DNA of 64,000 nt, from NCBI GenBank assembly GCA_020848695.1, contig JADLHT010000005.1:34910-98909 (forward strand), given 5' to 3'. Shown here one piece after another: positions 1-8,986 of the stretch. The notes below the pieces were generated by a model. The model was not told where the DNA came from. It searched no databases and saw nothing but the letters and a program-made list of their open reading frames with translations. Origin of the DNA: Saprospiraceae bacterium (lineage in GTDB: Bacteria; Bacteroidota; Bacteroidia; Chitinophagales; Saprospiraceae). The position numbers and the translations under genes are program-made. How positions within the stretch are numbered: the stretch's first letter is position 1; each line of letters begins with the position of its first letter.

Positions 1-232
1 TATTTTATATCCTAATCCTTCACAAGCTTGGGTAAATGTAAGATGTACCAATCCACAAGATAAGATATTGAAATTTAAATTATATAATTCATTGGGGCAG
101 GTGTTGTATGAAGTAGATAGAATTGAGCAGGAATCTTCCAGAATTTTTGTAAACGATCCAGGAAACTATTATCTCGAAGTATTCACTTCTAGTTCAGAAG
201 TGATAAGAAAATGCTTTAATATTATTAAATAG
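1..232 (+). CDS. C-terminal fragment of a T9SS-exported protein (type A sorting domain)
   Basis: An open frame enters from the left edge (first full codon at base 2) and stops with TAG at 230-232. The visible 76 residues begin YPNPSQAW, continue through an SLGQVLYE turn and a GNYYLEVF strand, and end in a short basic tail. This is the standard layout of the type A T9SS C-terminal domain (PNP motif, 'G' strand, final GxYxxxV strand). The sorting domain directs export across the outer membrane and is normally cleaved off. The function of the cargo cannot be judged because the rest of the gene lies outside the window. Confidence 0.8.
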   Translation, partial: ILYPNPSQAWVNVRCTNPQDKILKFKLYNSLGQVLYEVDRIEQESSRIFVNDPGNYYLEVFTSSSEVIRKCFNIIK

Positions 233-577
233 ATAGGTCAAGAGAATTTTTAAAAAACGCCAACGAATAAACTTTGATTATTTATTCCAGTTTTGGAATG
301 AAACATTAGGGTTTTAGGATATTTATAATTCCCGGGCTAGCTTGCAGTAACTCGGGTGAAAAGAATTTTCATTTCTTAGTATTAATTTTGTTATTACTAT
401 ACGGAGCAAAGACAAATTTCAATAACGAATTCAGATATTGGTTGGAATTCGATATAACACATTAAATAATATTTTATAGTATAATATTAAGATAATCAAT
501 AGATTATAATATAAATTAAGATCATATTAAAAAAAATGGTATAGTTTTTGCATTAATTCTAACTTTAAGTAGTTTTT
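233..577. other. Intergenic region with three clustered hairpins
   Basis: I see no coding frame here. Three small inverted repeats lie close together: ATTCCA/TGGAAT at 284-299, CCCGGG/CTCGGG (one G-T pair, 14-base loop) at 331-356, and TGAAAA/TTTTCA at 357-371. The middle one is a GC-rich island in very AT-rich DNA. None has a convincing run of T after it, so a terminator role for the upstream gene is possible but weak. A loose TATAGTTTTTG at 542-550 may be the -7 region of the next gene. Confidence 0.4.
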
Positions 578-1321
578 ATGCATTCTTACCTCCTCAAAAC
601 AGTCCTAATACTAGTTTGTCTTGCTTCTGTAGCCAGTAAACCCATGAAACCGGAAGAAGGTTATATTGAGCAATACAAAGCAATAGCGATTCGTGAAATG
701 AATCGAACCGGAATTCCTGCTTCTATAAAAATGGCTCAGGGTATAATGGAGTCTATGTCCGGCAGATCAGAATTAGCCGTTAATGCCAATAATCATTTTG
801 GTATAAAGTGTAAACCCGGATGGGATGGAGATACTTATCAATACAAGGATGATGACTTTGATGTGAAAGGAGAATTGGTACATTCTTGTTTTAGAAAATA
901 TTCGGCGGCTGAACAATCATATTTGGATCATAGTGAGTTTTTATTAAACAGAAAGCGATACAAAGTGCTCTTTGAATATGGTAAAACCGATTATGTATCA
1001 TGGGCAAAAGGACTTCAGGCTTGTGGTTATGCAACAGACCCTAATTATGCAATTAAATTGATTGAGGCTATTGAGCGTTACAAGCTTTATAGGTTTGATC
1101 AGGAAAATGAATTGGATAGTAGTGTTTCAAAAAAAGTTATTTCTGAAACAAAGTATCTATTGCCCAAAAGGCCTGTAGAAACTATTTTAATAAAAAATCA
1201 GAATAGTAAATCAACCATGATTGAGACTCATTCAAGGAACTATTCGTTAGAGCTGTCCAAAAAGAAAATCCAGAAAAAGAAACCCAATAAGATTAGGAGA
1301 AAGTTGTCAAAAAAACATTGA
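578..1321 (+). CDS. Exported glucosaminidase-domain protein (GH73-like peptidoglycan hydrolase)
   Basis: A 247-residue protein with an N-terminal hydrophobic signal segment (residues 1-20). A glucosaminidase (GH73/FlgJ-type) domain covers about residues 25-170. The core motif AQGIMESMSGRSELA carries the expected catalytic glutamate at about residue 58, and NNHFGIKC follows as in the family. The reaction would be hydrolysis of N-acetylglucosaminyl bonds in peptidoglycan outside the cytoplasm. The last 75 residues are low complexity and very rich in lysine (KKKIQKKKPNK), possibly for contact with the wall or membrane, and no LysM repeat is visible. It stands alone, between a T9SS gene and convergent pdxA. 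Confidence 0.82.
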   Translation: MHSYLLKTVLILVCLASVASKPMKPEEGYIEQYKAIAIREMNRTGIPASIKMAQGIMESMSGRSELAVNANNHFGIKCKPGWDGDTYQYKDDDFDVKGELVHSCFRKYSAAEQSYLDHSEFLLNRKRYKVLFEYGKTDYVSWAKGLQACGYATDPNYAIKLIEAIERYKLYRFDQENELDSSVSKKVISETKYLLPKRPVETILIKNQNSKSTMIETHSRNYSLELSKKKIQKKKPNKIRRKLSKKH

Positions 1322-1356
1322 CAAATATTTAAGAATTTTATATATAAGATTTGTTT

Positions 1357-1438
1357 TATCTTTGTACCGCCAAGGTTGTCGGGGTCGAAGTAAACCAATC
1401 TCAAACCGAGACGAATGATGATAGAGTGATACCAACCT
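1357..1438 (+). ncRNA. Candidate small structured RNA behind a strong promoter
   Basis: A perfect Bacteroidota -7 element TATCTTTG (1357-1364) is followed by a region that is more GC-rich than its surroundings and codes for nothing on this strand. AGGTTG (1373-1378) pairs with CAACCT (1433-1438), enclosing a second hairpin TCTC/GAGA (1399-1411, five-base loop). The gene to the right is convergent (pdxA stop at 1437), so this promoter has no protein gene to serve. I do not recognise an SRP, 6S or tmRNA signature. It may be a small RNA or an antisense transcript to the pdxA 3' end. Confidence 0.3.
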
Positions 1439-2495
1439 ACTCGCTCAATTCTTCTGACAGCTTTGGCTTTTTCTTTAAAATATCTTTTCTAGCTTCAGTA
1501 TAGCCCCATCTTTCAAAAATGATATCCTTGGCTTTATAAATCGCCTGTAACATAGATTTTGGATCGGCTAAGTTTTGTCCGGCAATATCAAAAGCTGTAC
1601 CGTGATCCGGTGAAGTCCGTACAAAACCAAGCCCTGCTGTATAATTAATACCTGAGTTAAAGCATAAGGTTTTGAATCCGGTTAGTCCCTGATCGTGATA
1701 CATTGAGAGAATTCCATCAAATTTTGAGATTAATCTTGAACCAAAAAAACTATCTGCTGGATAGGGCCCACTTACAAACTTTCCGTTTTTCTTACATTCT
1801 ATAATTGCAGGTCTTATTATTTCTTCTTCTTCAGAACCTAACATTCCTTCTTCTCCTGCATGAGGATTCAATCCCAAAACAGCAATATTCGGTTTTTCAA
1901 TTCCGAAATCTCTGATTAAAGAATTTTCCAAAATGTTAATCTTGCTGATAATATTCTCCTTGGTTATGGTCGCCGCAACTTCTTTTAAAGGAATATGATC
2001 TGTGACCAATCCTACTTTTAGTTTATCGTGCACAAGCATCATTAAGCAATCCGATACCCCTGATTTTTCTTTTAAATAGGTAGTATGCCCAAGATGTTTA
2101 AATCCGGCCATTTTCATGGAATGTTTATGAATTGGACCGGTAACCATTGCATCAATCTCATTATTGAGTAAATCTTCAATAGCATAATCTAAGGCAAGTT
2201 GAGCGTATTTGCCACCATCGGGACTTGGTCTTCCCAAATTAATATTCACATTATCGTTCCAACAATTAACGAGATTTATTCTGTTGTTTTTTGGTTTTTC
2301 ACCATTATTAAGAACGTAAATAGAAAGATTTGCCAGATTAACTATGTTTTTATGGTAAGAAGTAACCTTTATATTACCATAAATAATAGGAATTACGTAT
2401 TGCAGAAGTGATTCGTTATTCAATGCTTTTAATATAACTTCAAGACTAATACTGTTAATATCTCCTGTTGTAATTCCAATTTTAACTTTTTCCAT
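1437..2495 (-). CDS. pdxA: 4-hydroxythreonine-4-phosphate dehydrogenase PdxA
   Basis: A 352-residue PdxA, the NAD-dependent enzyme of pyridoxal 5'-phosphate synthesis that oxidises 4-(phosphooxy)-threonine. Family motifs are present in order: the N-terminal GD..S..LEVI segment, VTGPIHKHSM at about 118 (metal histidine), GHTTYL at about 136, LNPHAGEEG at about 209 and MYHDQGL at about 265 (metal histidine). The usual GDPxGIGPE motif is altered to GDINSISLE, with two glycines replaced by serine. The ATG at 2495 lies eight bases after a TATCTTTG promoter element, which supports this start. Monocistronic as far as can be seen. Confidence 0.93.
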   Translation of the reverse strand: MEKVKIGITTGDINSISLEVILKALNNESLLQYVIPIIYGNIKVTSYHKNIVNLANLSIYVLNNGEKPKNNRINLVNCWNDNVNINLGRPSPDGGKYAQLALDYAIEDLLNNEIDAMVTGPIHKHSMKMAGFKHLGHTTYLKEKSGVSDCLMMLVHDKLKVGLVTDHIPLKEVAATITKENIISKINILENSLIRDFGIEKPNIAVLGLNPHAGEEGMLGSEEEEIIRPAIIECKKNGKFVSGPYPADSFFGSRLISKFDGILSMYHDQGLTGFKTLCFNSGINYTAGLGFVRTSPDHGTAFDIAGQNLADPKSMLQAIYKAKDIIFERWGYTEARKDILKKKPKLSEELSE

Positions 2496-2503
2496 ATTGG
2501 AAG

Positions 2504-2511
2504 CAAAGATA
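2504..2511 (-). promoter_or_regulatory. pdxA -7 promoter element, very short leader
   Basis: Reading the minus strand, TATCTTTG matches the Bacteroidota TAnnTTTG consensus exactly. It ends eight bases before the pdxA ATG. Given the usual distance to the start site, the 5' leader would be only a few bases. Confidence 0.6.
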
Positions 2512-2757
2512 GCTTACAATATTTGCTATTTCTATGGACTCTCGAAGGTTTTTTAAAGGTTAATAAATGCATATTGAAGGAAAGTTTTGAATTATTTATG
2601 AAATATTGAAATAAAAAAGTATTTACTTTATTATAATTATTAAATCAAATATCAGGTACAAAAAGTTAAAGAAGTCTTTATATATTAGGGATGAGATCGG
2701 CCAATGACGAAATCGATATTTTAGTATATTCGCAGCACATTTAATAAAATCGTTGAA

Positions 2758-5079
2758 ATGAGATATTTAGTCGTAGCATTAGTCTTGCTTTTTAGAATAT
2801 TGAATGCACAGAGTTTACCTTCAGAAGTGAGATTTTCTGATGACGGTAAAAGATTAATTTCAGGAGGAATGCCGACAGATGGATTCTTTCAATTGAATAA
2901 GATACGAAGAATTGAATTGGAATTTGATCAAGTCGATTATTGGGCAAAACTTACAGCCAACTACCAATCGAAAACGGATTTGCCGGCAAGACTGATACAT
3001 GATGGAAAAAAGTATGAGAATGTAGGTGTACGATTCAAAGGACAAACATCTTATCAACGCGTACCCGGGATGAAGAAGTCTTTTAATATTACCTTAGATT
3101 ATGGAGATTCAACCCAAAACCTAAAAGGTTATGAAACGATTAATTTGAACAATTCTTTTGAAGATAATAGTTTTGCCAGGGAAGTTTTATATGAGAACAT
3201 TACACGTCCTTTTGCTCCCTCGCTCAAAGCAAATTATGTTCACTTATTTATTAATGGACAAGACTGGGGTTTGTATCCATGCGTTCAAGCTTTAGATGGA
3301 GATTATCAGAAAGAATGGTTTCTTAGTAATGAAGGAGCAAGATGGAGATGTGAAAGGACAACTCCGGGTGGAGGTGGACCTGGTGGAAATTTTGGTGCCG
3401 GAACTTCCACTTTAAATTATTTGGGGGATGATCCAAATTTATATACACCACATTATACCTTAAAAAGAACTACAATTGACGATCCTTGGGAGAAGTTAGC
3501 GGAAATGACTAAGGTACTAAATACGGTTCCACTTTCTGAATTAGAGGATACCTTAAACAAAGTACTGGATATTGACCGTGCGCTTTGGTTCCTTGCCAAA
3601 GAAATTTTATTTGGTGATGATGATAGCTACATCAATAAAGGAGGCATGGATTATTATTGTATCTATCAAAAAGACATGGATCGATTTGTTCCATTGGAAT
3701 ACGATGCAAATTCAGTCATGTCCGGTAATACTTCTAACTGGTCTTTATTTTTAAAGGAATCAGATTCAAGATTTCCCTTAGCCAACAGATTGTTTGCTGT
3801 ACCGGCTTTACGTCAACGTTATCTGGCCCATTTCAGAATTTTGTTTAATAAAGCATTGGATAGTTTGAATTTTGTGAATTCTGTCAATTCAATTTATGGG
3901 ATGATTGACACCCTGGTTCAGGCTGACCCCAAAAAACTGATGACTTATAATGCCTGGCAAAATGAAAAAAATGTGCTTTTCAACTGGATGAGGAATCGTA
4001 GAAATTATGTTAAAAACAATACCGAGTTTAAACAAGCAGATGTAAAGTTTGAATATGTAAGGCTTTTAACGAATGGTGTTATTGATCAAAGCCCAAATAG
4101 TTTTGAATCACCCGTTATCCAAGCAAAAATTTCAAATACTGCAGCAACCCGGAAGGTCAACCTCTATTTTGGTCCTGGATTCGATGGGGTATTTACCAAG
4201 GTTGAAATGCTGGATGATGGAAATCAGGATGACAGTATTGCGGGTGATGGAATTTATGGTGCACGTATTCCTAGTTTTCCACAGGCAAGTTTTGTTAGAT
4301 ATTATGTTGAATCCATCTCAAGCAATACTGCTTCAACGGCATATTATTGGCCTGAAGGAGCCGAGCATGATGTATTTGTATATCAGGTGAAATTAAATTC
4401 TTCTTCAATTGATGAGGTAGTGATCAATGAGTTTATGGCATCCAATACGACTTCAGTGGCAGATCAAGATGGAGAATATGATGATTGGATTGAGCTATAT
4501 AATAGATCTACTAGTCCTGTTAATTTAAGTCAATGGATTCTTACTGACAATCCAACCAATCTGGATAAGTATAGAATTCCGGAAGGCACAATAATTGAAC
4601 CGGATAATTATTTGATAATCTGGGCAGATGAAGACGGAAAACAAAATGGATTTCATGCTAATTTTAAACTTTCAGCCTCAGGTGAAGAAGTGTTTCTCCT
4701 TGACAGTACAGGCAAGCAAATTGATTATGTAAAATTTGGTCAACAGGAATCGGATAAAGCTTATGCGAGAAGACCCAATGGAACCGGAAACTTTATTATT
4801 CAACCACATACTTATAACAAAAACAATAATCCTTCTGCCTTAGTTGATGTCAAAAAATCTTCAGACTTTGAAATATATCCAAATCCGGCTAGAGATATAT
4901 GTTTAATTGTAAATGCTAACAATAATGGATCTCAATATCAATTACTAAATCAGTTAGGAGAGCTGATTCAATCTGGAAAATTAAATTCAAGACATATGCT
5001 TCAATTGGATCAATTGTCCAATGGAATTTATTTTATTAAAGTAAATCAGACCACCAAGAAATTAGTAATTCAAAGATAA
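2758..5079 (+). CDS. CotH kinase-like / lamin-tail domain protein exported by T9SS
   Basis: A 773-residue secreted protein. In order: a signal peptide (1-17, ending LNAQ), a CotH-type atypical kinase domain (about 45-410, with the GVRFKGQTSY segment and the WFLAKEILFGDDDSY region carrying acidic residues), an immunoglobulin-like linker region (about 430-540), a lamin-tail domain (about 545-660, starting VVINEFMASN with DDWIELYN), and a T9SS type A sorting domain (about 690-773, NPARDIC through LSNGIYFIKV). CotH proteins phosphorylate other proteins in spores; the role of bacterial surface versions like this one is not established. It stands alone with a loose TATATTCG -7 box about 25 bases upstream of the ATG. 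Confidence 0.85.
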   Translation: MRYLVVALVLLFRILNAQSLPSEVRFSDDGKRLISGGMPTDGFFQLNKIRRIELEFDQVDYWAKLTANYQSKTDLPARLIHDGKKYENVGVRFKGQTSYQRVPGMKKSFNITLDYGDSTQNLKGYETINLNNSFEDNSFAREVLYENITRPFAPSLKANYVHLFINGQDWGLYPCVQALDGDYQKEWFLSNEGARWRCERTTPGGGGPGGNFGAGTSTLNYLGDDPNLYTPHYTLKRTTIDDPWEKLAEMTKVLNTVPLSELEDTLNKVLDIDRALWFLAKEILFGDDDSYINKGGMDYYCIYQKDMDRFVPLEYDANSVMSGNTSNWSLFLKESDSRFPLANRLFAVPALRQRYLAHFRILFNKALDSLNFVNSVNSIYGMIDTLVQADPKKLMTYNAWQNEKNVLFNWMRNRRNYVKNNTEFKQADVKFEYVRLLTNGVIDQSPNSFESPVIQAKISNTAATRKVNLYFGPGFDGVFTKVEMLDDGNQDDSIAGDGIYGARIPSFPQASFVRYYVESISSNTASTAYYWPEGAEHDVFVYQVKLNSSSIDEVVINEFMASNTTSVADQDGEYDDWIELYNRSTSPVNLSQWILTDNPTNLDKYRIPEGTIIEPDNYLIIWADEDGKQNGFHANFKLSASGEEVFLLDSTGKQIDYVKFGQQESDKAYARRPNGTGNFIIQPHTYNKNNNPSALVDVKKSSDFEIYPNPARDICLIVNANNNGSQYQLLNQLGELIQSGKLNSRHMLQLDQLSNGIYFIKVNQTTKKLVIQR

Positions 5080-5242
5080 AGGAGAATAAGGCAAAAGTAT
5101 TCGTTTTTGTTCTAAAGAAATTCTTTATAAATTGAGGGGCTCTAAAACAAATAGACAAAATAAGATTAAGATTTTTATTCATTAATAGACCTAGCACAAT
5201 TAATATAAATTAACGAGCTTGTATTAGTCGGAACAGTAGTTC

Positions 5243-6118
5243 TTACCATTCTAACTTTGCTGTCATCGGAAGAATACTAATCTTCCGATCAGAAAGTGTG
5301 AATCGATCACCCTGAGCAAGAATATGTGTTAATAGGTTGCACATAGAGAGAGGTGTTCCATCTTCAAGTTCATTAATCTTATTATGTGTCAGATAACTTG
5401 CATCGAAAAGTATTACCATCCCTGATCCAATAACTCTGCATTCGTCTGAATTATTGATAATAATTCCAGTATCTTCTGATAACCCTATTCCTAATAAATG
5501 AGGAAATTGTGCTATTGCCTCTGCCAATCTACCAAATCTTCCCCTTTGTATAAAATGAGAATCAATGATTGCATCCGGAATCAGACACATGCCCTTAGAC
5601 ATTTTTACATTGCCTTTTCTAAAGGCTTCGGTGCTGCTGCCTCCTGCTATCATTTCAGAACTCATACACATCGCTCCTGCGCTTGTTCCAGCAAGGACAA
5701 AGTTCGTTTCATACAATTTTCTTAAGATGATTTCATGCATCAAAGTATCCTTAATATGCTTAACGATTTCACTTTGATCTCCACCACTAAACAAAAGAAT
5801 ATCTGTCTTCTCAATAATACGCAAATTGCTTGGATCATTTGCTTGTTTAATGGAGCGGATATCAAGGATGTAGATCTGATGACAAGATAATTTTACAAAC
5901 GCGTCATAATAATTTTTACCAATTTCTAAGGGAATTTTAGAAGCAGTAGTAATTACGGTAATTACAGGATTGTTATTATGCGAAGCTTTAATGACAGAAG
6001 ACAGAATGCCTTCACCGATGAATTGCATTGTGTACATTTCACTCAGTCCACTTCCCTTGTCTTCATTACCGCCGATGGGAATTAGAGTTCCTTTAAATTG
6101 ATGCTTAATTTGATTCAA
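5243..6118 (-). CDS. cphB: Cyanophycinase (peptidase S51 family)
   Basis: About 291 residues. The start of the fold KGTLIPIGGNED, the SGGDQSEI segment, the nucleophile elbow LAGTSAGAMCMS (catalytic serine) and IDSHFIQRGR identify a cyanophycinase. Such enzymes release beta-Asp-Arg dipeptides from cyanophycin, or act on related isoaspartyl peptides. The frame can be extended to an ATG at 6181. However, TATCTTTG at 6127-6134 lies inside that extension and ends eight bases before a TTG at 6118, which places the natural start at the conserved MNQIKHQFKGT. No cyanophycin synthetase lies in this window, so the true substrate is uncertain. Confidence 0.85.
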   Translation of the reverse strand: MNQIKHQFKGTLIPIGGNEDKGSGLSEMYTMQFIGEGILSSVIKASHNNNPVITVITTASKIPLEIGKNYYDAFVKLSCHQIYILDIRSIKQANDPSNLRIIEKTDILLFSGGDQSEIVKHIKDTLMHEIILRKLYETNFVLAGTSAGAMCMSSEMIAGGSSTEAFRKGNVKMSKGMCLIPDAIIDSHFIQRGRFGRLAEAIAQFPHLLGIGLSEDTGIIINNSDECRVIGSGMVILFDASYLTHNKINELEDGTPLSMCNLLTHILAQGDRFTLSDRKISILPMTAKLEW

Positions 6119-6279
6119 AACTGTTGCAAAGATAAAAATACTTGGAAATTGCAGATCCTTATTAAAAAAGATGTATCTCATTATAAATTCTATTGTGTTA
6201 TTGAAGATATTTAGGTAATTATTTATTAGGGATTAAATACAAGTAAATTCTCATGTAGTGTATTTTTCAAACTAGAATT

Positions 6280-6287
6280 TATCTTTG
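6280..6287 (+). promoter_or_regulatory. -7 promoter element abutting the MATE gene start
   Basis: TATCTTTG ends four bases before the ATG at 6292. Transcription would be expected to begin at or next to the A of this ATG, giving a leaderless message. Confidence 0.55.
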
Positions 6288-6291
6288 CGTG

Positions 6292-7680
6292 ATGTCTTTC
6301 ATCTTAAACTTAAAATCTTTTATTCAGCTATTCAAACAAGCCCTTCGGGGTGATCTTCATGATTACACAGAAGGTAGTATTCCAAAGGCTGTATTCCTTT
6401 TATCCATTCCAATGATACTGGAACTAAGTTTAGAAAGTGTATTTGCTGTTGTGGACATATTTTTTGTTTCAAAGTTGGGGCCAAATGCAATAGCGACTGT
6501 TGGACTAACAGAATCGGTAATTACCCTAATTTATTCATTAGCCATTGGATTAAGTACCGCAGCAACTGCAGTAGTTGCAAGAAGGATTGGAGAAAAAAAC
6601 CCTGAAGCAGCTTCTCAAACCGGAGTACAAGCACTAATCATTGCACTAATCATTTCAATAATCATATCCATACTCGGTTTAATATTTGCCGGAGATCTGC
6701 TTCGATTAATGAATGCATCAGATGATGTTGTAAAGGAAGGAACGCCATTTGCACGGATTATGTTGGGAACCTCTTTTGTTATTATTTTGCTTTTTTTAAT
6801 TAATGGGATTTTCAGAGGTGCCGGTGATGCAGCCATTGCAATGAGAAGTCTTTGGATAGCAAGTGCTATAAATATTATTCTGTGTCCAATCATGATTCAT
6901 TTTTTTGGTTTAAAAGGTGCTGCTATAGCAACGGTAATTGGCAGAAGCACCGGAATTGCCTATCAATGTAAATATTTATTTGGAGGATCCGAATTGATTC
7001 ACATTAAGAAGGAAATCATTCAACCTGTATGGAGCATAATTAGAAATTTAATAGATGTTGCTTGGCCTGCAACATTTCAGTTTCTAATTGCATCTGGAAG
7101 CTGGATTATCATAGCAAGATTGATTGCAGATATCGGCGGAACAAATGCTTCAGCCGGATATCAAATAGCCATTCGCAGTATAGTTTTTTTTATACTTCCT
7201 GCCTGGGGTATGAGCAATGCGGTTGCAACTCTGGTTGGTCAAAATCTGGGGGCTGGTAAAATTGATCGTGCGATTGAAAGTGTGAATATTACAACAAAGT
7301 ACAACGCTATCTTTATGTTTATGGTAATGATACTTTTTGTTTTCTTCTCAGAACCAATAATTCAAATTTTTACAGATAATCCAGAGATTGTTAGCAAAGG
7401 CTCTGAAGCATTAAAAATATTTGGTTATGGTTATGTGTTTTATGGAATTGGGATGGTCATGACACAGGCTTTAAATGGCGCCGGAGATACAAGAACTCCA
7501 ACTTATATCAATCTTATCTGTTTTTGGTTGATTCAAATTCCATTGGCTTACTTCCTAGCCGGACCCTTGAGCCTTTATTATACAGGCGCTGCTTTGGCAA
7601 TTCCAATTTCGGAATCTATACTTGCATTGATTGCATGGTATTATTTTAATAAAGGAAATTGGAAAACTATAAAAGTGTAG
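6292..7680 (+). CDS. MATE family multidrug/toxin exporter
   Basis: A 462-residue membrane protein with about 12 hydrophobic helices in two halves, the MATE layout. GSIPKAVFLLSIPMILELSLESVFAVVDIFFVS near the N-terminus and LNGAGDTRTPTYINL near residue 405 are typical of the family, which exports drugs and metabolites by Na+ or H+ antiport across the inner membrane. A GTG at 6289 gives one more residue, but ATG at 6292 is preferred because TATCTTTG ends only four bases before it. There is no visible partner gene, and the neighbours on both sides are on the opposite strand. Confidence 0.9.
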   Translation: MSFILNLKSFIQLFKQALRGDLHDYTEGSIPKAVFLLSIPMILELSLESVFAVVDIFFVSKLGPNAIATVGLTESVITLIYSLAIGLSTAATAVVARRIGEKNPEAASQTGVQALIIALIISIIISILGLIFAGDLLRLMNASDDVVKEGTPFARIMLGTSFVIILLFLINGIFRGAGDAAIAMRSLWIASAINIILCPIMIHFFGLKGAAIATVIGRSTGIAYQCKYLFGGSELIHIKKEIIQPVWSIIRNLIDVAWPATFQFLIASGSWIIIARLIADIGGTNASAGYQIAIRSIVFFILPAWGMSNAVATLVGQNLGAGKIDRAIESVNITTKYNAIFMFMVMILFVFFSEPIIQIFTDNPEIVSKGSEALKIFGYGYVFYGIGMVMTQALNGAGDTRTPTYINLICFWLIQIPLAYFLAGPLSLYYTGAALAIPISESILALIAWYYFNKGNWKTIKV

Positions 7681-7696
7681 TAAAGGACGGTCTAAC

Positions 7697-8269
7697 TTAT
7701 AAAATAAACTCTTCAAGGGCTTTTCTTTCTGAAGGTAGATCTAGATTTTTTTTCATCCAGCCCATGTAAAACAATCCAATACATTCAATTCCGTTATTTA
7801 GCTTAAATCGAAGAGGAAGGTCTTTAATAGCTCCTGGAGTACTCCAGTAGGATCCAATTCCAAGAGCAGAGCAGCCTAGCCAAATATTTTGAACCGCGCA
7901 GGCTACCGCAGCTGTTTCTTCCCAAGCCGGAATCAGAGATTCAGGACTTCTTTCAATACAAATTGCAATAACAGCAGAAGATTGTAATGGTCTTTCTCCT
8001 GCTTTTTTCATTTTTATCTCACTAAAATTCTCTGGTAAGGTATTTTGCTTATAGTGCTCTTCTAAAAATTCTGAAAGCTCCTGTAAAGTGTTGTTTTTGA
8101 AGATCTTGAATCTCCAAGGTTGTGTTTTTTTGTGCGTGGGAGCCCAGCGTGCATTTTCCAGGATTTCCATTAAAATTTCATCGCTTATCAGGCCCTGTTC
8201 ATAGGATTGGGGAAAAACAGCCCTTCTGGAACGGATTATTTTACTTAGTAACAAAAAACTTTCATTCAT
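7697..8269 (-). CDS. Nitroreductase family flavoprotein
   Basis: A 190-residue FMN-dependent nitroreductase-fold protein. SRRAVFPQSY near the N-terminus (FMN-contacting Arg), ENARWAPTHKKTQPWRF, and AVACAVQNIWLGCSALGIGSYWSTPG near residue 125 are typical. These enzymes use NAD(P)H to reduce nitro, quinone or related substrates in the cytoplasm. The physiological substrate cannot be read from the sequence. The gene is divergent from the DtxR-type regulator, with 51 bases between the start codons, so the operator found there could also affect it. Confidence 0.85.
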   Translation of the reverse strand: MNESFLLLSKIIRSRRAVFPQSYEQGLISDEILMEILENARWAPTHKKTQPWRFKIFKNNTLQELSEFLEEHYKQNTLPENFSEIKMKKAGERPLQSSAVIAICIERSPESLIPAWEETAAVACAVQNIWLGCSALGIGSYWSTPGAIKDLPLRFKLNNGIECIGLFYMGWMKKNLDLPSERKALEEFIL

Positions 8270-8293
8270 ATTTTTGACTATTTTAAAAATTAT

Positions 8294-8309
8294 TTTAGAT
8301 TTGCCTAAA
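8294..8309. promoter_or_regulatory. Candidate DtxR/MntR operator overlapping the regulator's promoter
   Basis: TTTAG-N6-CTAAA is a 16-base interrupted dyad. It contains the regulator's own -7 element TAGATTTG (8296-8303), so bound protein would block RNA polymerase. The arms resemble the TTAG/CTAA half sites of DtxR, IdeR and MntR family operators. Its place between the divergent nitroreductase and regulator genes suggests metal-dependent autoregulation of the downstream transport genes. Confidence 0.5.
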
Positions 8310-8320
8310 TTTTGCTAATA

Positions 8321-8986
8321 ATGTTGAGTATTGCGGAAGAAAATTACCTCAAAGCTATATATAAAATACTTGAGAAAACGGGTTCAAAAGAGGCTTCAAC
8401 CAAATTAATTGCTCAGGAAATGGGAACCAGTTCAGCTTCTGTTACGGATATGATCCGCAAATTGAACGAAAAAGAGCTTTTGAATTATGAAAAGTATTAT
8501 GGAGTAAGTTTTACAAAAGAAGGATTAAAGTATTCATTGGATCTGATAAGAAAACACAGGCTTTGGGAGTATTTTTTACACACCCAACTTCAATTTTCCT
8601 GGGATAAGATTCATGAGATTGCGGAACAATTGGAACATGTAAAATCAGAAGAACTTATAGATCGATTGGATCAGTTTCTAGATTATCCAAAATATGATCC
8701 CCATGGTGATCCAATTCCAAATAAGAATGGAAGTTTCACTTTTAGGACACAGTTTATTTTAGGAAACCTAACAGAAAAGAACAAAGAATTCATCGTATTG
8801 GGAGTCAGATCACACGATTCAGAGTTTTTGCAATATCTGGACTCTCTTGTTATCCAACCGGGTCGTAGATTAAAAATATTAGAATACAATGCATTTGATC
8901 AATCGCATCTTTTGCAGAATGAAGACCATAAAATATTGAGTATTAGTAATAAGATCAGTAATGAAATTCTTGTTAAAGAGTTGTAA
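8321..8986 (+). CDS. DtxR/MntR family metal-dependent transcriptional regulator
   Basis: A 221-residue repressor. An N-terminal winged helix-turn-helix (about 5-65, with AQEMGTSSASVTDMIRKL as recognition region) is followed by a metal-binding dimerisation domain (about 65-140, rich in His and Glu: RKHRLWEYF, HEIAEQLEHV, DPHGDPIP) and a C-terminal FeoA/SH3-like domain to the end. Members sense Mn2+ or Fe2+ and repress metal-uptake genes. ATG at 8321 is preferred over the upstream TTG at 8312 because the family begins at this LSIAEENYLKAIY segment. The end overlaps the metal-binding protein gene by 26 bases, which supports control of that gene. Confidence 0.9.
   Translation: MLSIAEENYLKAIYKILEKTGSKEASTKLIAQEMGTSSASVTDMIRKLNEKELLNYEKYYGVSFTKEGLKYSLDLIRKHRLWEYFLHTQLQFSWDKIHEIAEQLEHVKSEELIDRLDQFLDYPKYDPHGDPIPNKNGSFTFRTQFILGNLTEKNKEFIVLGVRSHDSEFLQYLDSLVIQPGRRLKILEYNAFDQSHLLQNEDHKILSISNKISNEILVKEL

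Noticed and set aside
1365..1438. SRP RNA, 6S RNA or hammerhead ribozyme identity for the small RNA candidate
   Set aside because: The SRP apical motif, the 6S open bubble and the hammerhead CTGATGA/GAAA core are all missing.
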